Source of the DNA: Candolleomyces eurysporus
Lineage: Eukaryota > Basidiomycota > Agaricomycetes > Agaricales > Psathyrellaceae
Assembly: GCA_027579435.1 (NCBI GenBank)
Contig: JANBPK010001360.1
Location: 1-20,279, forward strand
Reading direction: 5' to 3'
Length of the DNA: 20,279 nucleotides
In this document: piece by piece, positions 1 to 9,956 of the stretch
Layout of the letters: each line of letters starts with the position of its first letter
Numbering within the stretch: the stretch's first letter is position 1
Made by a program: the position numbers and the translations under genes
Notes under the pieces: model-generated
Told to the model about the DNA's origin: nothing
The model's input: only the letters and a program-made list of their open reading frames with translations
The model's database searches: none

Positions 1-770
1 GCATACATAAAATTCCACATCCATGTTCGCGCTCCGTAAACACATTGGACATTTCTGTTTTCCGCGTCTGCCGGCCCTAATGTGAAACATGATATGCGAC
101 CAACATAGGAATGATAATATTTGCTCTCAATTTCCATAAAATCAACTTCGAGCACTATCAATTTATTTACCCACTCTGTGAAATCCCATTTGCAGGGCAC
201 TGGAGAAAAAGAAGTTTCATTGGCCATTCAAATGAGGAGAATGGTACTTGCAAATAAGACAGGGAATAAGTTGGCAAATGCTTCCAATGCTGGCTCGTCA
301 AAAATGCTATAAATATATAAATAAATGCAATCTTTCCCATCCAGTTTTCGGCAAGGTGTAATGCTATAAAAATAAAGTCAGCAAATATACTCATTGCAGC
401 GTAGGTTGAATATGTTGTTTGCAAAGTTTGCACTTACCAATTTCTCTCAGGATCAAAGACTTGTTTGGCATTGCGACAAAACAGTGTGGAAATGACCTGG
501 CGCAAATTGAATTATTAATCACCCTTTCCCTAATGGTTAAAGACAAAAAANCATATATTGTAAATAAAAAGGAAAGATTGTCCACACTTCCCGTTTACTT
601 ATCGTTTCCCAGACGAGCAAATAGGCTCAAACCCACAGTGAGTATGTTGCAACTATGAAGGTGCAATTGGAGGAGGGTATCGAAATCAGCGATTTCGCAT
701 AACTTGAGACGCGTGTGACAAGGTGTGACATGGGCGCCGGAAGGCCCGGATCGCTGCTCCGCCATCGTAA
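1..770. other. AT-rich intergenic region, no gene recognised
   Basis: The stretch is AT-rich with only short, overlapping frames on both strands (the longest is under 90 codons) and no recognisable domain. A minus-strand frame at the extreme left edge contains a CPMC motif but runs off the window. One ambiguous base lies at 551. I looked here for the terminal inverted repeat of the adjacent pogo element and found no convincing match to the sequence beyond 3806. Confidence 0.5.
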
Positions 771-1960
771 TCAATCCATCTCTAGTACGTTCTCTTCTCC
801 TTCTACATCCTCATCGTCACCCACTGCCGCGAAATTTGCAGGGAGAGTTGGTTTTCGAGGGCGAGTTGGCTTATTGGGCCACTCCTTCCTTGGAATACCA
901 TCCCTTTGGCAGTTCTCGCACGCAACCTTCCAGTCAGCAGTGTTCTTTTCGTGCTGGTCCTTGATTCTTGCCCATTCTCCGTCCACCTTTGCCTGTGCAT
1001 CTCTTTTTGCAGCCCGAGCATCTGCCCTCAACCTCTTTTGTTCCGCCTCATCCTGTTTCTTTGTTGCTGCCAAACGGAGTCCTTCAAGCACCTCCGTTGT
1101 AGAGTAGACCTGGCCCTTGGATGAATCGATAACCAACGTGCGGTTTGACGTGCGTTCCTTCTCCTTCCCATGCAAGGCCCCATTCAGCTTCATAAGATGG
1201 AGGTTCTGCACCACCATAGTTGCATGTGCACCCTCGATGACGGCATCTTGGGCCCGGTTGATGACTGCTGCACGCTCAAGGCTGGTACGCAATTCTTCAT
1301 TCTCCTGCTTCAGTTGCTGATATGTTCTATAAGCAGGAGCTCGCTTCGCAAGAGACCAGTCTGGCTGAGGGAGTGGGGGGAGGTTTTCGAGCACAGGAGC
1401 TATCACTGGCATTGCAGAGGTGAGTTTGGCCTTTGATACAAGACATGAACCTATGGATGTTGACCCAACGGCTGCATAGAGTGTTCGTATTCGCTTCGAG
1501 GGTGTATAGTCAGCTGGATTAACATCCAGATGTGACGACGCTCTTCGCAGTGAAGGTGTACCAGGGTGGATAGGTGTTGTAGATTGACGAGTGTGTGTGG
1601 ATGGGGATACAGCGAAGACTGTTGGTGGATTATTCGCCATTGCTGCCATAACGGCACGTACGGGGCTGGGTTGCGGAAGAGGGAAGGTCCCTCTGGTGGA
1701 GGTCGTCAGGCTAGGTTTCATCTGGCTGTCAGAGATGACTGCGCGAGAGAATGGATGAATTCCAGTCACTCGGAAGGCTGCTTTGATAGTTTCGGGTGTG
1801 AATGACGCTTTATAGGCCCGGCTGAACAGGTTGGTGAATTCTCCCTTGTCAACAGCTCGATAATTGTTGTCTTCAAAGCTGACGATTTCTTGTTTCCAGT
1901 TCTCTTTCATCCTTGCGAAGCAGACGACATCCAGTCCTTGGAGAGCATGTGTGCAGTGGG

Positions 1961-1965
1961 CCGGG
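1961..1965. repeat. Target-site duplication CCGGG (left)
   Basis: Five-base direct repeat next to the TG end of the solo LTR; its partner is at 2742-2746. One copy plus the flanks restores the transposase codons for G-Y-P-A-H-C. Confidence 0.88.
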
Positions 1966-1979
1966 TGTTACAGGTAACA

Positions 1980-2134
1980 TGACTCCAAAGGACAAGTTCG
2001 TAGATATAATGACTCGCTTTACTAGTACTTTAGATAAGTTAGTACAAGTGACTCAGGAATTAGTCGAGTTAGGTCTATAGGACTCATTTTTCTCGTTATA
2101 ACAAACTCAGAATGACTAGCTAGTAGTATGACTC
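1980..2134 (+). promoter_or_regulatory. Four TGACTC (Gcn4/CPC1-like) motifs in U3
   Basis: TGACTC occurs at 1980-1985, 2010-2015, 2049-2055 (as the full TGACTCA) and 2129-2134, all in the same orientation and all upstream of the TATA box. TGACTCA is the known core site of Gcn4/CpcA bZIP activators. Binding here is inference. Confidence 0.5.
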
Positions 2135-2149
2135 GACTTCATGTACTAG

Positions 2150-2157
2150 TATAAATA
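2150..2157 (+). promoter_or_regulatory. TATA box of the LTR promoter
   Basis: TATAAATA lies about 185 bp from the LTR start, directly after a cluster of TGACTC motifs. This is the expected U3/R arrangement and orients the LTR on the plus strand. Confidence 0.7.
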
Positions 2158-2231
2158 CCAACAAGGAAACGAGACAGGCTCTTCAGCTTGTTCTCGAGAT
2201 TCATCGATAACTTGTATACTCGCTACGGCTT

Positions 2232-2729
2232 ATGCCTAGTACTGTTCGACTCACTCTCACACTCGATCGCGAAGACAATAAAGACGAAGCCGTCCTTTGT
2301 GCGACTATCATCGAACAACTTCACCTCAACTACAACCGAACCACCTCTCACATTCTCCCGGTAACCGACACCGAAATCCTCGGACTTATTTCATCATTGA
2401 TCCAGGGATTATCACCTACTACGAGGGCCGCCTTACAGTGAATGTTCGAGACCGTGTGCTTGTGCCGATATCTATCACCCACCACGCTATACATCCAATA
2501 CTACTTACAGGAGGTTGGATCCCCCTTGTTTATTCCACTCTTCAGTACGACAGTCTCCACGTACAATCAATCAGTCGCGTACCTCAATCCTCGTACTCCG
2601 GTGTTCTATACCAACACACCGTTTTCCAACTTGCCGTCGAATCTACCGTTTGTACCACCAGAAGTTCCAGACGAAGGGAACGTCGGCGTCGACTCCAAGA
2701 CCAGCAGTCTAATAGTTGATCAAGAGTGA
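2232..2729 (+). other. Near-open frame inside the LTR, function unknown
   Basis: An ATG about 75 nt after the LTR TATA box opens a frame of 69 codons. After one TGA (2439-2441) it continues in the same frame, with an ATG, for 95 more codons to 2729, 12 bases short of the LTR end. The first part looks soluble (LTLTLDREDNKDEAV); the second is rich in Pro, Thr and Ser. I recognise no domain. A TTACAG acceptor-like string sits exactly at the stop, so an intron could remove it, but no splice choice I tried was clearly better. An overlapping 140-codon frame in another phase weakens the coding case. It may be chance, or a captured or gag-like remnant. Confidence 0.3.
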
Positions 2730-2741
2730 ACGAACGTAACA

Positions 2742-2746
2742 CCGGG
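2742..2746. repeat. Target-site duplication CCGGG (right)
   Basis: Five-base direct repeat next to the CA end of the solo LTR; partner of 1961-1965. Confidence 0.88.
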
Positions 2747-2938
2747 TATCCAAGCAGGAGGATGTTGTGCTTCCGTGCCAGCTCGATGAACTCGATGGTG
2801 TAATGCGAGCTATGGCCATCGAGGAGGAGAACCCGTGTTCGACCTTGGGCCTTCTCTCGTGTATCAGGCTCAAAGACGTCCTTGAGCCAGTTGCACCCGA
2901 TCTGGCCATCGGTCCACCCACGATCAGAGCAGGTTACG

Positions 2939-2990
2939 CTAGGTATGTTATTTCAGGTGTCTTGTTTCAGCAGATGTCAATGAGACTCAC
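2939..2990 (-). other. Intron of the pogo transposase
   Basis: GTGAGT donor and CTAG acceptor, 52 nt. Splicing joins the frame ending ...NSINA to FVTCSDRGWTDGQ, the expected continuation of the DDE_1 core. Reading through it meets a TGA at once. Confidence 0.85.
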
Positions 2991-3805
2991 AAAGCATTGA
3001 TGCTATTTCCCTTCACCCAGCTTTCTTTGATGTTCTTTCCCTTGAAGATCAGCAAAGGCCGAGTTTGCGTCCCATCAGCACAAATCGTAACAACGGCTGT
3101 CACATTCTCTCGATCTGCCCCGCCCTGCTTATGCTGCGTCTTCGTCCCTCTTGCTCCAATCACCCTCTCCTTCCCTGCATATGCCGTTGGAAATCCGCTT
3201 TCGTCCATTCCGTAAATGTTTTCCGGGGCAATGCCAGCATCGACAATAAACTTCTCGACAAGATCAAACCATGACTTGACGGCATCAGGGTTTAGAGAAC
3301 GGGCTCTCTGTGTGTCGAGCGACTTGCTCCAGTGGGGCTGCAGGTGTTCATGGTGCCGATCGAGGAATCTGTACACCCAAGCTTCACCGACACCCTCGCA
3401 GGTGGAACCGAGACGGCTGTGGCGAAGGACATTTGCATACTGGATGATGTCGCGATGACGGAGGGGGAAACCACGATCCGCGGACTCCAGGATGAAGCGC
3501 ACAAGGACAGATTCTTCATGTGGAGTGAGTTTTTGCTTTGTAGCGTTGAACTCCAGCATTGTTTGGCCCTTCCCTTCAACCTGCCGTTGCAACGTGGATT
3601 TGTCTACATCGTATTTTTTACCAACAACACGGTAGCTTGTCTTCTTGCCTGCGGCAATGTGATCTTTGTACTCCTTGACAGCTTCTCGTAAGCGCTCTTC
3701 TTTATCTTGAGCTTCCTGGAGCTTCTTGACAGTGACGGGAAGTCCTCTGCCCACCATCGGCGATTTGGTAAAGCAACAATGGCCTGGGATGGCCTGGGAG
3801 CTCAC

Positions 3806-5301
3806 CGCAAGTGGGGACTTTCCACCCCATCAGTTTGGCACGGTGTCACGCTTTGGTAAAGACCATGTTTTGGGCCCATTTCTTCTCCGATTATCGATTT
3901 TTTGGGGTCATTTGAAAGCTAAGAAGTAGTGCTACACGGATGTAATTTGCTTTTAGCCATAAATCCTTTAATTACGGATATATTTGCCAAAAGAAAAGTA
4001 GGAATCATCAAAACCGCACATGGGTACCATTGATTTGACCATATTTTTCTATCTATTGGGCCAATTTCTCTCAGACTCGACATTCCGGTAGATTCTGACA
4101 GCCTTATCGTACCATTAAAAAATCAGCCCCGTGCAGTGAGATTGACGGGAGATATAATGGTTTGTCTCAAGGAATGATCGTGTCTCAAGGACCGCTAGAA
4201 CACTGTAGTGAGAAAGCGATTCGCAACGAGTAGAATCACTCCGAAGCCTTCCCTCCCGCTCCTACAGGCCATTGGCTCATCCTTTGTGATCGACGAACAA
4301 TATGTACAGGATCCGAGATACCATCAACTTGACCCATCAACGGTATCATGTACCTTTTTAGATCAGCAGCCACACTTATGTACCGTCTCCGGAATGACCG
4401 GCTTGTCAGATTATCAGGGGTTTCTCGTCCATGTCAACGATCCGATAAACTCTCAACCTGTCTAGCGGCTGTCACTGAGCACGGCCTCATCATTCAAGTA
4501 AAATGAATGAACAATATGACGGAGGAAAAACATGACCTGGAATGGAGGAAAAATAGTGCCGATGAGCATCGAGCATGAGGTGAAAGAGCAAAATCAAGGG
4601 TTGGCTTGGCCCTTTCGGCTGGGGTACGACACACGGCGGGCTTCGTTATCGATCCCGCTGTAGGACTAGTTGTGGATACAGAGGGCTTGGGCGATCCCTT
4701 CAAGCTGCGACGATTGCATGAGCGCTAGCCACACAATACTTTGATAGAGGGAGTTTCCTGAAAAAGGATGTTGAACAACTCCAGAAGATCGACCTGCAAA
4801 CCCTGGTTCAAATAAGCTCATCCCTTCGAGGGACGTCGTGATGTTCAACTGACGATGAATAAGGGCGGAAACTTGTCAGCATACAAGCCGCAGCAACACA
4901 CGAGAATTTCAGCGTGAAAGAACCCGCTGCTTGTCCCGCCGAGTAGCGCTGACATCTTGTGCTGAGAAAAAATAACTCTCCGTCTCCGAAGTGCCCTGTG
5001 AGCCAGGACTATAGCGACCTGCCCCAGATAGTCTCAGACGACGAGTCAGGTATCTGGTTTGTGTGGAGGACAAGCGCCTTGTATAGCGTTGAGGTTTGAG
5101 GGCGTATCGTCTCCCATAGCCAGATCGACAAATATACGTATGCTTTCACTCCATCCAAGGAGACCACGCGTTTATTGAGGATGGCAGTTGCATTCTGAGC
5201 GTCTGAGCGCTGGCATCGACGACCGAGGCATAGCTACAATCTAGTCTAGTCTGACCCACTCTTATGGCATGATACCTTGCCACCGTTCATCTCCATGTCC
5301 G
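3806..5301. other. Intergenic region, no gene recognised
   Basis: Only short overlapping frames occur; the longest is an 85-codon plus-strand frame at 4208-4465 with no recognisable domain or splice context. It separates the 5' side of the pogo transposase from the 3' end of the DUF6533 gene and should hold the missing transposon end and the DUF6533 3' UTR. Confidence 0.5.
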
Positions 5302-7006
5302 TCACAGGGACTCCCTCCTCGACGGTTCGGTTTCGGCTGAATGCGCCGCGGCAAGTTTGACCCTGGTGGGATTGTTGGCAAAGACCAAGGTCGAGATGAT
5401 TTGATGGTCTCTGTCTTTGCCCTTCCCCGCTCTCCGGATGTTGATGAGAAGCCTATTGGATAGTATCGGTTTGCATACTTGCAAAAATGCGCTCGCGTAG
5501 CCATAAGCTTCCGAGACTTGTAGGGTATTGAGTATGACACCTGTGATTCCCGCGCCTAAGAATTAACGATGAGGTTGATCAAACGAAAAGGTAGTCGACT
5601 TGGTTAGATCATTCAGGAGCCGATGGAAGACTTTGGAAGGGACGACTGACTGCAAATTGCGAAGTAGTAAAGTCCTCCTTCGTAAATCAACACTTGGAGG
5701 AGAGGACCCTTCGATTGGCCCAGCCGCTTGAACATGACTATCCCACTGAGAAGAAACAGGGCTTCCGAAACGACGAGCGGGGGAGTGACAAATTAGCATA
5801 CTACTAGTATAAAGATATAGGTGTGCGCAGTAGAGCACATGAGTCAAAGAGTAAGACGACGGGGACTCACCGCTCTCGCGGGCGAGGAAAATCCATTGGC
5901 CTATAGTTGCAAATGTCAAAGCGGACTTTGAGTGATTGTATGCGCAGACGTAGGGAAAGTTGCTCCATAAATTTGGCGATATAGCTAAGATTTGAATAAG
6001 AAAACCAGTCGAAGCGGTCATTAATGATTGCACCCTTTGAATGATGAATGTAGTTGCTCATGAGGTAGAGTGTTGTCGCGAAGAAGATCTGCATCATTAG
6101 CAGTGAAGTATAAGACGCACTGTGCAGAGAGGTCGCGAGCTTACAAAATATGCTCCCGTAAGGATATACAGATATCGCTTTCTAGCGCCAAGAAGGGCAT
6201 GCAAGCATAGCAGCAGTGCTCCTACACTTTACAGTCATTTACCATCCTGGGAGGCAACAGCAGGGGCTGAGCTCAGTAAACCAAGATTCACTTACCAACG
6301 GCAGAGTAGGTGGAAATGAGTTGCATGACTGGAAGCAGAAGTACGCGATTAATCGACGCTTTGACTATAGAGCAGCGCAATAATATGCTTACCACTCTCA
6401 GCCGCATTCAGTCCAAAACACAGCTTTTGACATCGAGTCCAGTTAGATCCATCTCGGACCCTTAGACTAGAAGATTATTCCACTTACGTTCAAGGAGAGT
6501 GGCGGTCCTCGCGACACGGCAAAGGCACCGATATATGTAAGGGACCACAAAGAGGAATACCTGGTGATCACGAAGAAAATCTTCCCGAGACCCCACTTCT
6601 CCGGCCATATGAGGCTCAGCTGAGCGAGTCGACGGTGAGACCCGAGAAAGTCAGAGATAAAGATGCGCCCCCATCGAAAAACGAACAAGCATACCTCATC
6701 TTCCAATGTATCAAGATAATCGCATGCCTGTATGTCTCAATGCGTCAGAGGATGACTAAGAAAGAAGCTTGTCGAACGTCCAAGACATACGTAAATTGTC
6801 AGTAGAGCCACTACAGAGAGCATGGGCCAACGAGACGAGCGAGTGAGGATGAGCTATCTGCCTCAAAGAAGCAGCCGTACGCACCGCTGATATTCTTGGT
6901 TGGTTCAGGTTAGTAGACGGTTCGCGATGACTGCACGACCACGCACCTCCGCGATCCTGGCATCTTTAAGGGCATCGAGAGGTACAGAGTCCTTCGAGGC
7001 TGACAT
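5302..7006 (-). CDS. DUF6533 multi-pass membrane protein, 12 exons, intact
   Basis: The function of DUF6533 proteins is unknown; they are fungal integral membrane proteins. Exons (plus coordinates, transcribed downward): 7006-6947, 6894-6885, 6810-6791, 6727-6695, 6619-6488, 6423-6393, 6328-6296, 6221-6145, 6088-6034, 5984-5871, 5761-5651, 5555-5302. Introns are 49-109 nt, all GT...AG. The exons sum to 930 nt, 309 codons plus stop, in frame throughout. Family marks: YLDTLEDE (about 34-41), LIWPEKWGLGK (44-54), ITRY (59-62), an LLCLHALLGARKRY segment (about 110-123) where relatives have LRTYALWGR, PLLQVLIYEGGLYYFAI (about 208-224) and KPILSNRLLINIRRA (254-268), then a charged tail. About seven hydrophobic spans are visible. 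Start: ATG 7006 gives a short N-terminus; the frame also has an upstream ATG at 7108. The 10-nt exon 2 is the least certain. Its 5' end lies in the duplicated unit. Confidence 0.85.
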
Positions 7007-8266
7007 TTCGGATTCAGGACGGTGGAAGACTCGGACTGAGAGTGGTGAAGGGGGCGTCTGACAGCTAAGAATGCCGTCTTTAAATGACAGGTCCATAGGC
7101 CGATCCAATTCATCTGTTTCAGTGTATCATGTTGGTCATCTTCTCCAGGCAGGTCTACAAAGTGCTATTCGGCTCTTATGCGATCCTGAATTTGTTTCCT
7201 AACGAGTGAACACGACCGCCACAGATCAAGTTTCGCTCACTCTCGAAATGATCATCACGTCATCTCGAAGGACTGTGATTGGGGTAACTTTCGTACTTGA
7301 AGACCGCAAAGATCGACGTCCGGCTTCCCTTGCGCACTAGTGAAAATGAGAGAAAGCGAGTAGCAACGACTTTTGACGGGTAAACTCACCACCGAATTTA
7401 AAACCCTCCATCCCGCTCTTGACAGCCTCGTTGTCCTATCCTTGGTGACACACGAGTGGATGTACGCAATCAGGGGTACCATCAAGTGCACGACCCCAGC
7501 ATAATATCAAATTCAGTGACGGGCGAGTGACGGGGGCAGACACATGCCGTCCCCAGAATAGCCGACTTAACAGATTTTCAATCGACGATCCAATAGCCTC
7601 CCAACTAAGGGAGAACGTCGATAAGTTAGGCCGCCGTCTCGTGGTACAAGAATGGAGCCACGACAAGTCGGCGTTAGAGGTTAAAAGGTCTCCTGAGATG
7701 CCCGGGTCCTCCTGTGCATTGCGACCTGGTGGGTATCGACAGATGCCACCCTAGCGATGGACTGAACTGTGATGAAAGGCTAAAACATGAGAAACCACTC
7801 ACGATATATGTACTTGCGACTTGGAGATCCGGTTTCATCGCGATGTACTCATTGCGTATGCCATTCCGTGCTGTCATCTTCTGGCACCTATGATGCCATC
7901 CCCGAGGCAGAGTTCGGTAGGGGGCCGTGGCGCTCTTCGGATGATTTTACTTCACCCGATGATTGAGGATATCAAGAACGAGTCGCAAGACGAATTTGGT
8001 TCTGAAAGGTGACCGGGTAGAGTAAGTGAGAAACCCGATCTTCCCGCAGATTCAGACACAACCGCTCTCGATACACCCTGAGCGACGCCGAAAGTGGAAC
8101 AATATTTTCTGAACAACCGGAGAGGCACAGCCTCAGCCGGACTACAAAATCAGGGACGGTGGTTCAACGTTCGGGTCTTGCGTCGCAATTATTAACTGTA
8201 ATGAATATAAAGGCAGAGAATCATAGAAATACAAATGGTGATATCACAACATACGAACGGGAAGCT
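7007..8266. other. Spacer between msrA copy 1 and the DUF6533 gene
   Basis: This holds the 5' flank of the DUF6533 gene and the 3' flank of msrA. Short minus-strand frames at 7255-7491, 7436-7666 and 7674-7877 contain plausible splice sites, but I could not join them into a protein I recognise. The same sequence is present in copy 2 with frame-breaking indels, which argues against a conserved gene. No TATA box for the DUF6533 gene was found. Confidence 0.4.
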
Positions 8267-9054
8267 CTACCAGTGTAGCCGGTGAGTCGGGCACTGGTAT
8301 CCCGTAGGATTCTTGAACAGGTACAGCTGGTGATAGTCCTCGGCGTCCCACCACTTCGAAGCTGGTAGAATCTCGGTGACGATCTTCTTTCCAATGGGAT
8401 CGAAATGTCCCTTCTGGACTTCCTCTGTCACCCGCTTGGCGATAGTCTCCTGCTCTGGGGAGTGGTAGAAGATAGCTGAGCGATATTCTACACGAATGCG
8501 AGAGTCAGAGGCATCCAAATCAAGGTAACCGGGAGGCAACGTACGGGTACCGGTATCAGCTCCTTGTCGGTTCACCGTCGTAGGGTCGTGCGTCCTATAG
8601 AAGAACTCTGCCAAAGCATCCGCCTGATTAACAGAACAATCACCGAGGGAAAGAGATAGAACGTACCAACAAGCTCGTCGTAGGTGACCTTGGTTGGGTC
8701 AAACTCTATCCTCACAGCTTCAGCATGGTCGGTGGTCCCAGAGCAAACAGTTTGATAACCGGGCGATGCAGCGCTCTCCTTTCCACCTGTATAGCCAACA
8801 GCCGTCTTCAGAATTCCCTTGTCCTCGGCAGGCGGGAAGTGTTTCAGGAAGATGTGTTCGACACCCCAGAAGCATCCAGAGGCAAAAGTGGCAACTTGAG
8901 GCTGAACGGAAGCTACATTCAACCATGATTAACTTGATATCCTAGCAGATTGAGGGCACGAATCGCACTCACAGGTCGACATAGTGGCTGTATACGCTGC
9001 TGGGTTGATTACAGGAGCACCGAGAGATAGAAGAGATTTGAGGCGTCCAAGCAT
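8267..9054 (-). CDS. msrA: Peptide methionine-S-sulfoxide reductase MsrA, copy 1
   Basis: MsrA reduces the S-epimer of methionine sulfoxide in proteins and free Met, using thioredoxin for recycling. Four exons: 9054-8973, 8912-8667, 8607-8545, 8487-8267; introns of 60, 59 and 57 nt. The sum is 612 nt, 203 aa, near the family's usual length. The GCFWG active site lies at about 40-44 with catalytic Cys41. Other family motifs are [34 protein letters not shown] and AEDYHQLYL; a C-terminal Cys at about 196 is a likely resolving residue. The intron boundaries are fixed by restoring [12 protein letters not shown] and DTGTQYRS. Residues 1-24 are basic, Ser/Leu-rich and free of acidic residues, like a mitochondrial presequence. 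Met25 could start a cytosolic form. Transcription is away from copy 2, toward the DUF6533 gene on the same strand. Confidence 0.93.
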
Positions 9055-9096
9055 AACAGGGGGTGAGTTGTGAGGGTGAAGTTAGAAGCTCAACGC

Positions 9097-9104
9097 TTTA
9101 TATA
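9097..9104 (-). promoter_or_regulatory. TATA box of msrA copy 1
   Basis: TATATAAA on the minus strand, 43 bp before the ATG at 9054. The same octamer is conserved 42 bp upstream of the copy 2 ATG. Confidence 0.6.
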
Positions 9105-9956
9105 GACGTGAAACGCGGTGTTCTGCGGGGAAAAGCCTAAGGGTTCCATCGCGGTGCACATCCAGCTCGATGATGACACAATCTCGACAGCCGCGCTTAT
9201 AAAGCGTCCTCCGGTCCCGTGGCTTGCCGAGTTGCCGGAGCACAGCTTCAGGCGCTTTACGGGGCGCTTGAAGGCAATTCATTGAGAGGATCACATGGAT
9301 TACTCGTACGTCTAGAGGTTGGCGACTGCGGGCACTGCTTGTGCTTATATTTCTGCAGCTCCTGCACTACAGCCCGCCAACGTGATCTTACATGAAACAG
9401 CAGGCTCGCAACTCGGGTTTATTGAGCCCAGGCGAGGAATGGAGTATAACACGCATTGGCAATTCTCTTGCGCTAGCGATGTATGCAGTGGACGACAGGG
9501 ATTACATTTTTCCCCTTCAGGGTCCCCGCTCTGCGACAGGGGGAACAGCAGGGTCAGAGACAAATTTCGATAATTGAATTAAGAGACTATCTTCAACTTC
9601 CGTGGTCTTCAGTGGCAAGGTGGAGACTCTCATTTGAACTCTTTCAAGTGGTGAGACCCCCTTAAAATCGGTAGAGTCGGGTATTGCGAGGATGGTATGT
9701 ATGCTTAGGATCCAGTGCTGATCTACATACACAATTTTGAATTACGCCTCGCACCGACTGCTTCAGACAGGTGACTTATCATTCGTGTAACATATCACAT
9801 AGTGCGGCGAGAGCGTGGCTATCCGACGCGACTCGAAGCTGGGAGGTTTTCACCTCCAGATCAGGCGTCTGTGAGTCTGCCAGTCCTGGATGGTTTCTAT
9901 TCGTTCCATCTCGTTCCTATAGCACTTTCCAGTGTCGGAAATCAAATTGTTTCAAA
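9105..9956. other. Upstream region of msrA copy 1, end of repeat unit
   Basis: No gene is recognised. The stretch holds the msrA upstream region and blocks shared with 12951-13545. Part of it (about 9635-9850) has no clear match in copy 2. The small frames here are not conserved between the copies, so I treat them as non-coding. Confidence 0.5.

Larger units (their letters stand above)
1966..2741 (+). mobile_element. Solo LTR (776 bp) inside the pogo transposase
   Basis: The insert begins TGTTAC and ends GTAACA, the TG...CA ends of an LTR with a six-base terminal inverted repeat. It is flanked by the 5-bp direct repeat CCGGG (1961-1965 and 2742-2746), the usual retroviral-integrase target duplication. 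No internal region, primer-binding site or second LTR is present, so it is a solo LTR left by recombination between LTRs, or less likely a tiny non-autonomous element. A TATAAATA box at 2150-2157 sets the plus orientation, giving a U3 of about 185 bp and an unusually long R-U5. Copia or gypsy origin cannot be decided from the LTR alone. It inserted after the pogo element because it lies within its coding exon. Confidence 0.88.
771..3757 (-). pseudogene. Pogo-family (Tc1/mariner) transposase, split by a solo LTR
   Basis: This is a DNA-transposon transposase of the CENP-B/pogo type. Exon 1 (3757-2991) starts at the first ATG (the frame is open upstream to 3805 without one). It encodes a helix-turn-helix, a CENP-B-type DNA-binding segment and the first catalytic Asp in MDESGFP. 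A 52-nt intron (2990-2939) follows, then an exon with the second Asp in LLLDGHSSHYT. The frame is cut at 2741 by the LTR and resumes at 1960 with LQGLDVVCF (third Asp), an FRVTGIHP motif, and a long charged, coiled-coil-like C-terminus ending at 771. Removing the LTR and one CCGGG copy gives an uninterrupted frame of about 717 codons, so the LTR is the only lesion I see. Terminal inverted repeats were not identified, so the element's ends are unknown. The family assignment is secure from the DDD motifs. Confidence 0.9.
6809..9956. repeat. Tandem duplication, copy 1
   Basis: This roughly 3.15-kb unit recurs directly downstream in the same orientation. It runs from the third-exon boundary of the DUF6533 gene, through the DUF6533 start region and msrA copy 1, to a block ending near 9956. 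Matching landmarks in copy 2 include the DUF6533 first exon, both msrA genes, a block at 9299-9330 (repeated at 13052-13090) and a conserved CAGAGACAAATTTCGATAA string at 9554 (repeated at 13287). Copy 1 holds about 350 bp (7801-8152) that copy 2 lacks. Confidence 0.9.

Noticed and set aside
1..70. CPMC zinc-finger-like motif on the minus strand at the left edge
   Set aside because: Too short and cut by the window edge; a single Cys pair is not evidence.
2297..2719. 140-codon plus-strand frame in the LTR
   Set aside because: Its first ATG lies inside the other near-open frame, it has a repetitive Arg/Ser tail, and it matches no domain; kept only as a reason for caution.
630..4215. Terminal inverted repeats for the pogo element (CAGTG near 635 against CACTG near 4203; CTTGAGAC near 703 against GTCTCAAG near 4165)
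   Set aside because: Matches are only 5-8 bases and unevenly spaced from the coding region; not enough to call element ends.
4208..4465. 85-codon plus-strand frame
   Set aside because: No recognisable domain, promoter or neighbouring exon; length is within chance for this composition.
6467..6706. Single-frame reading of 79 codons as a separate small protein
   Set aside because: It is exon 5 of the DUF6533 gene read through both flanking introns.
7674..7877. Minus-strand frame with a GTGAGT donor, possible extra gene between msrA and DUF6533
   Set aside because: No exon chain or domain could be built, and the matching region of copy 2 is partly deleted.
8572..8922. Separate short MsrA N-terminal protein
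   Set aside because: It is exon 2 of msrA with read-through into introns; splicing at the listed sites restores the full enzyme.
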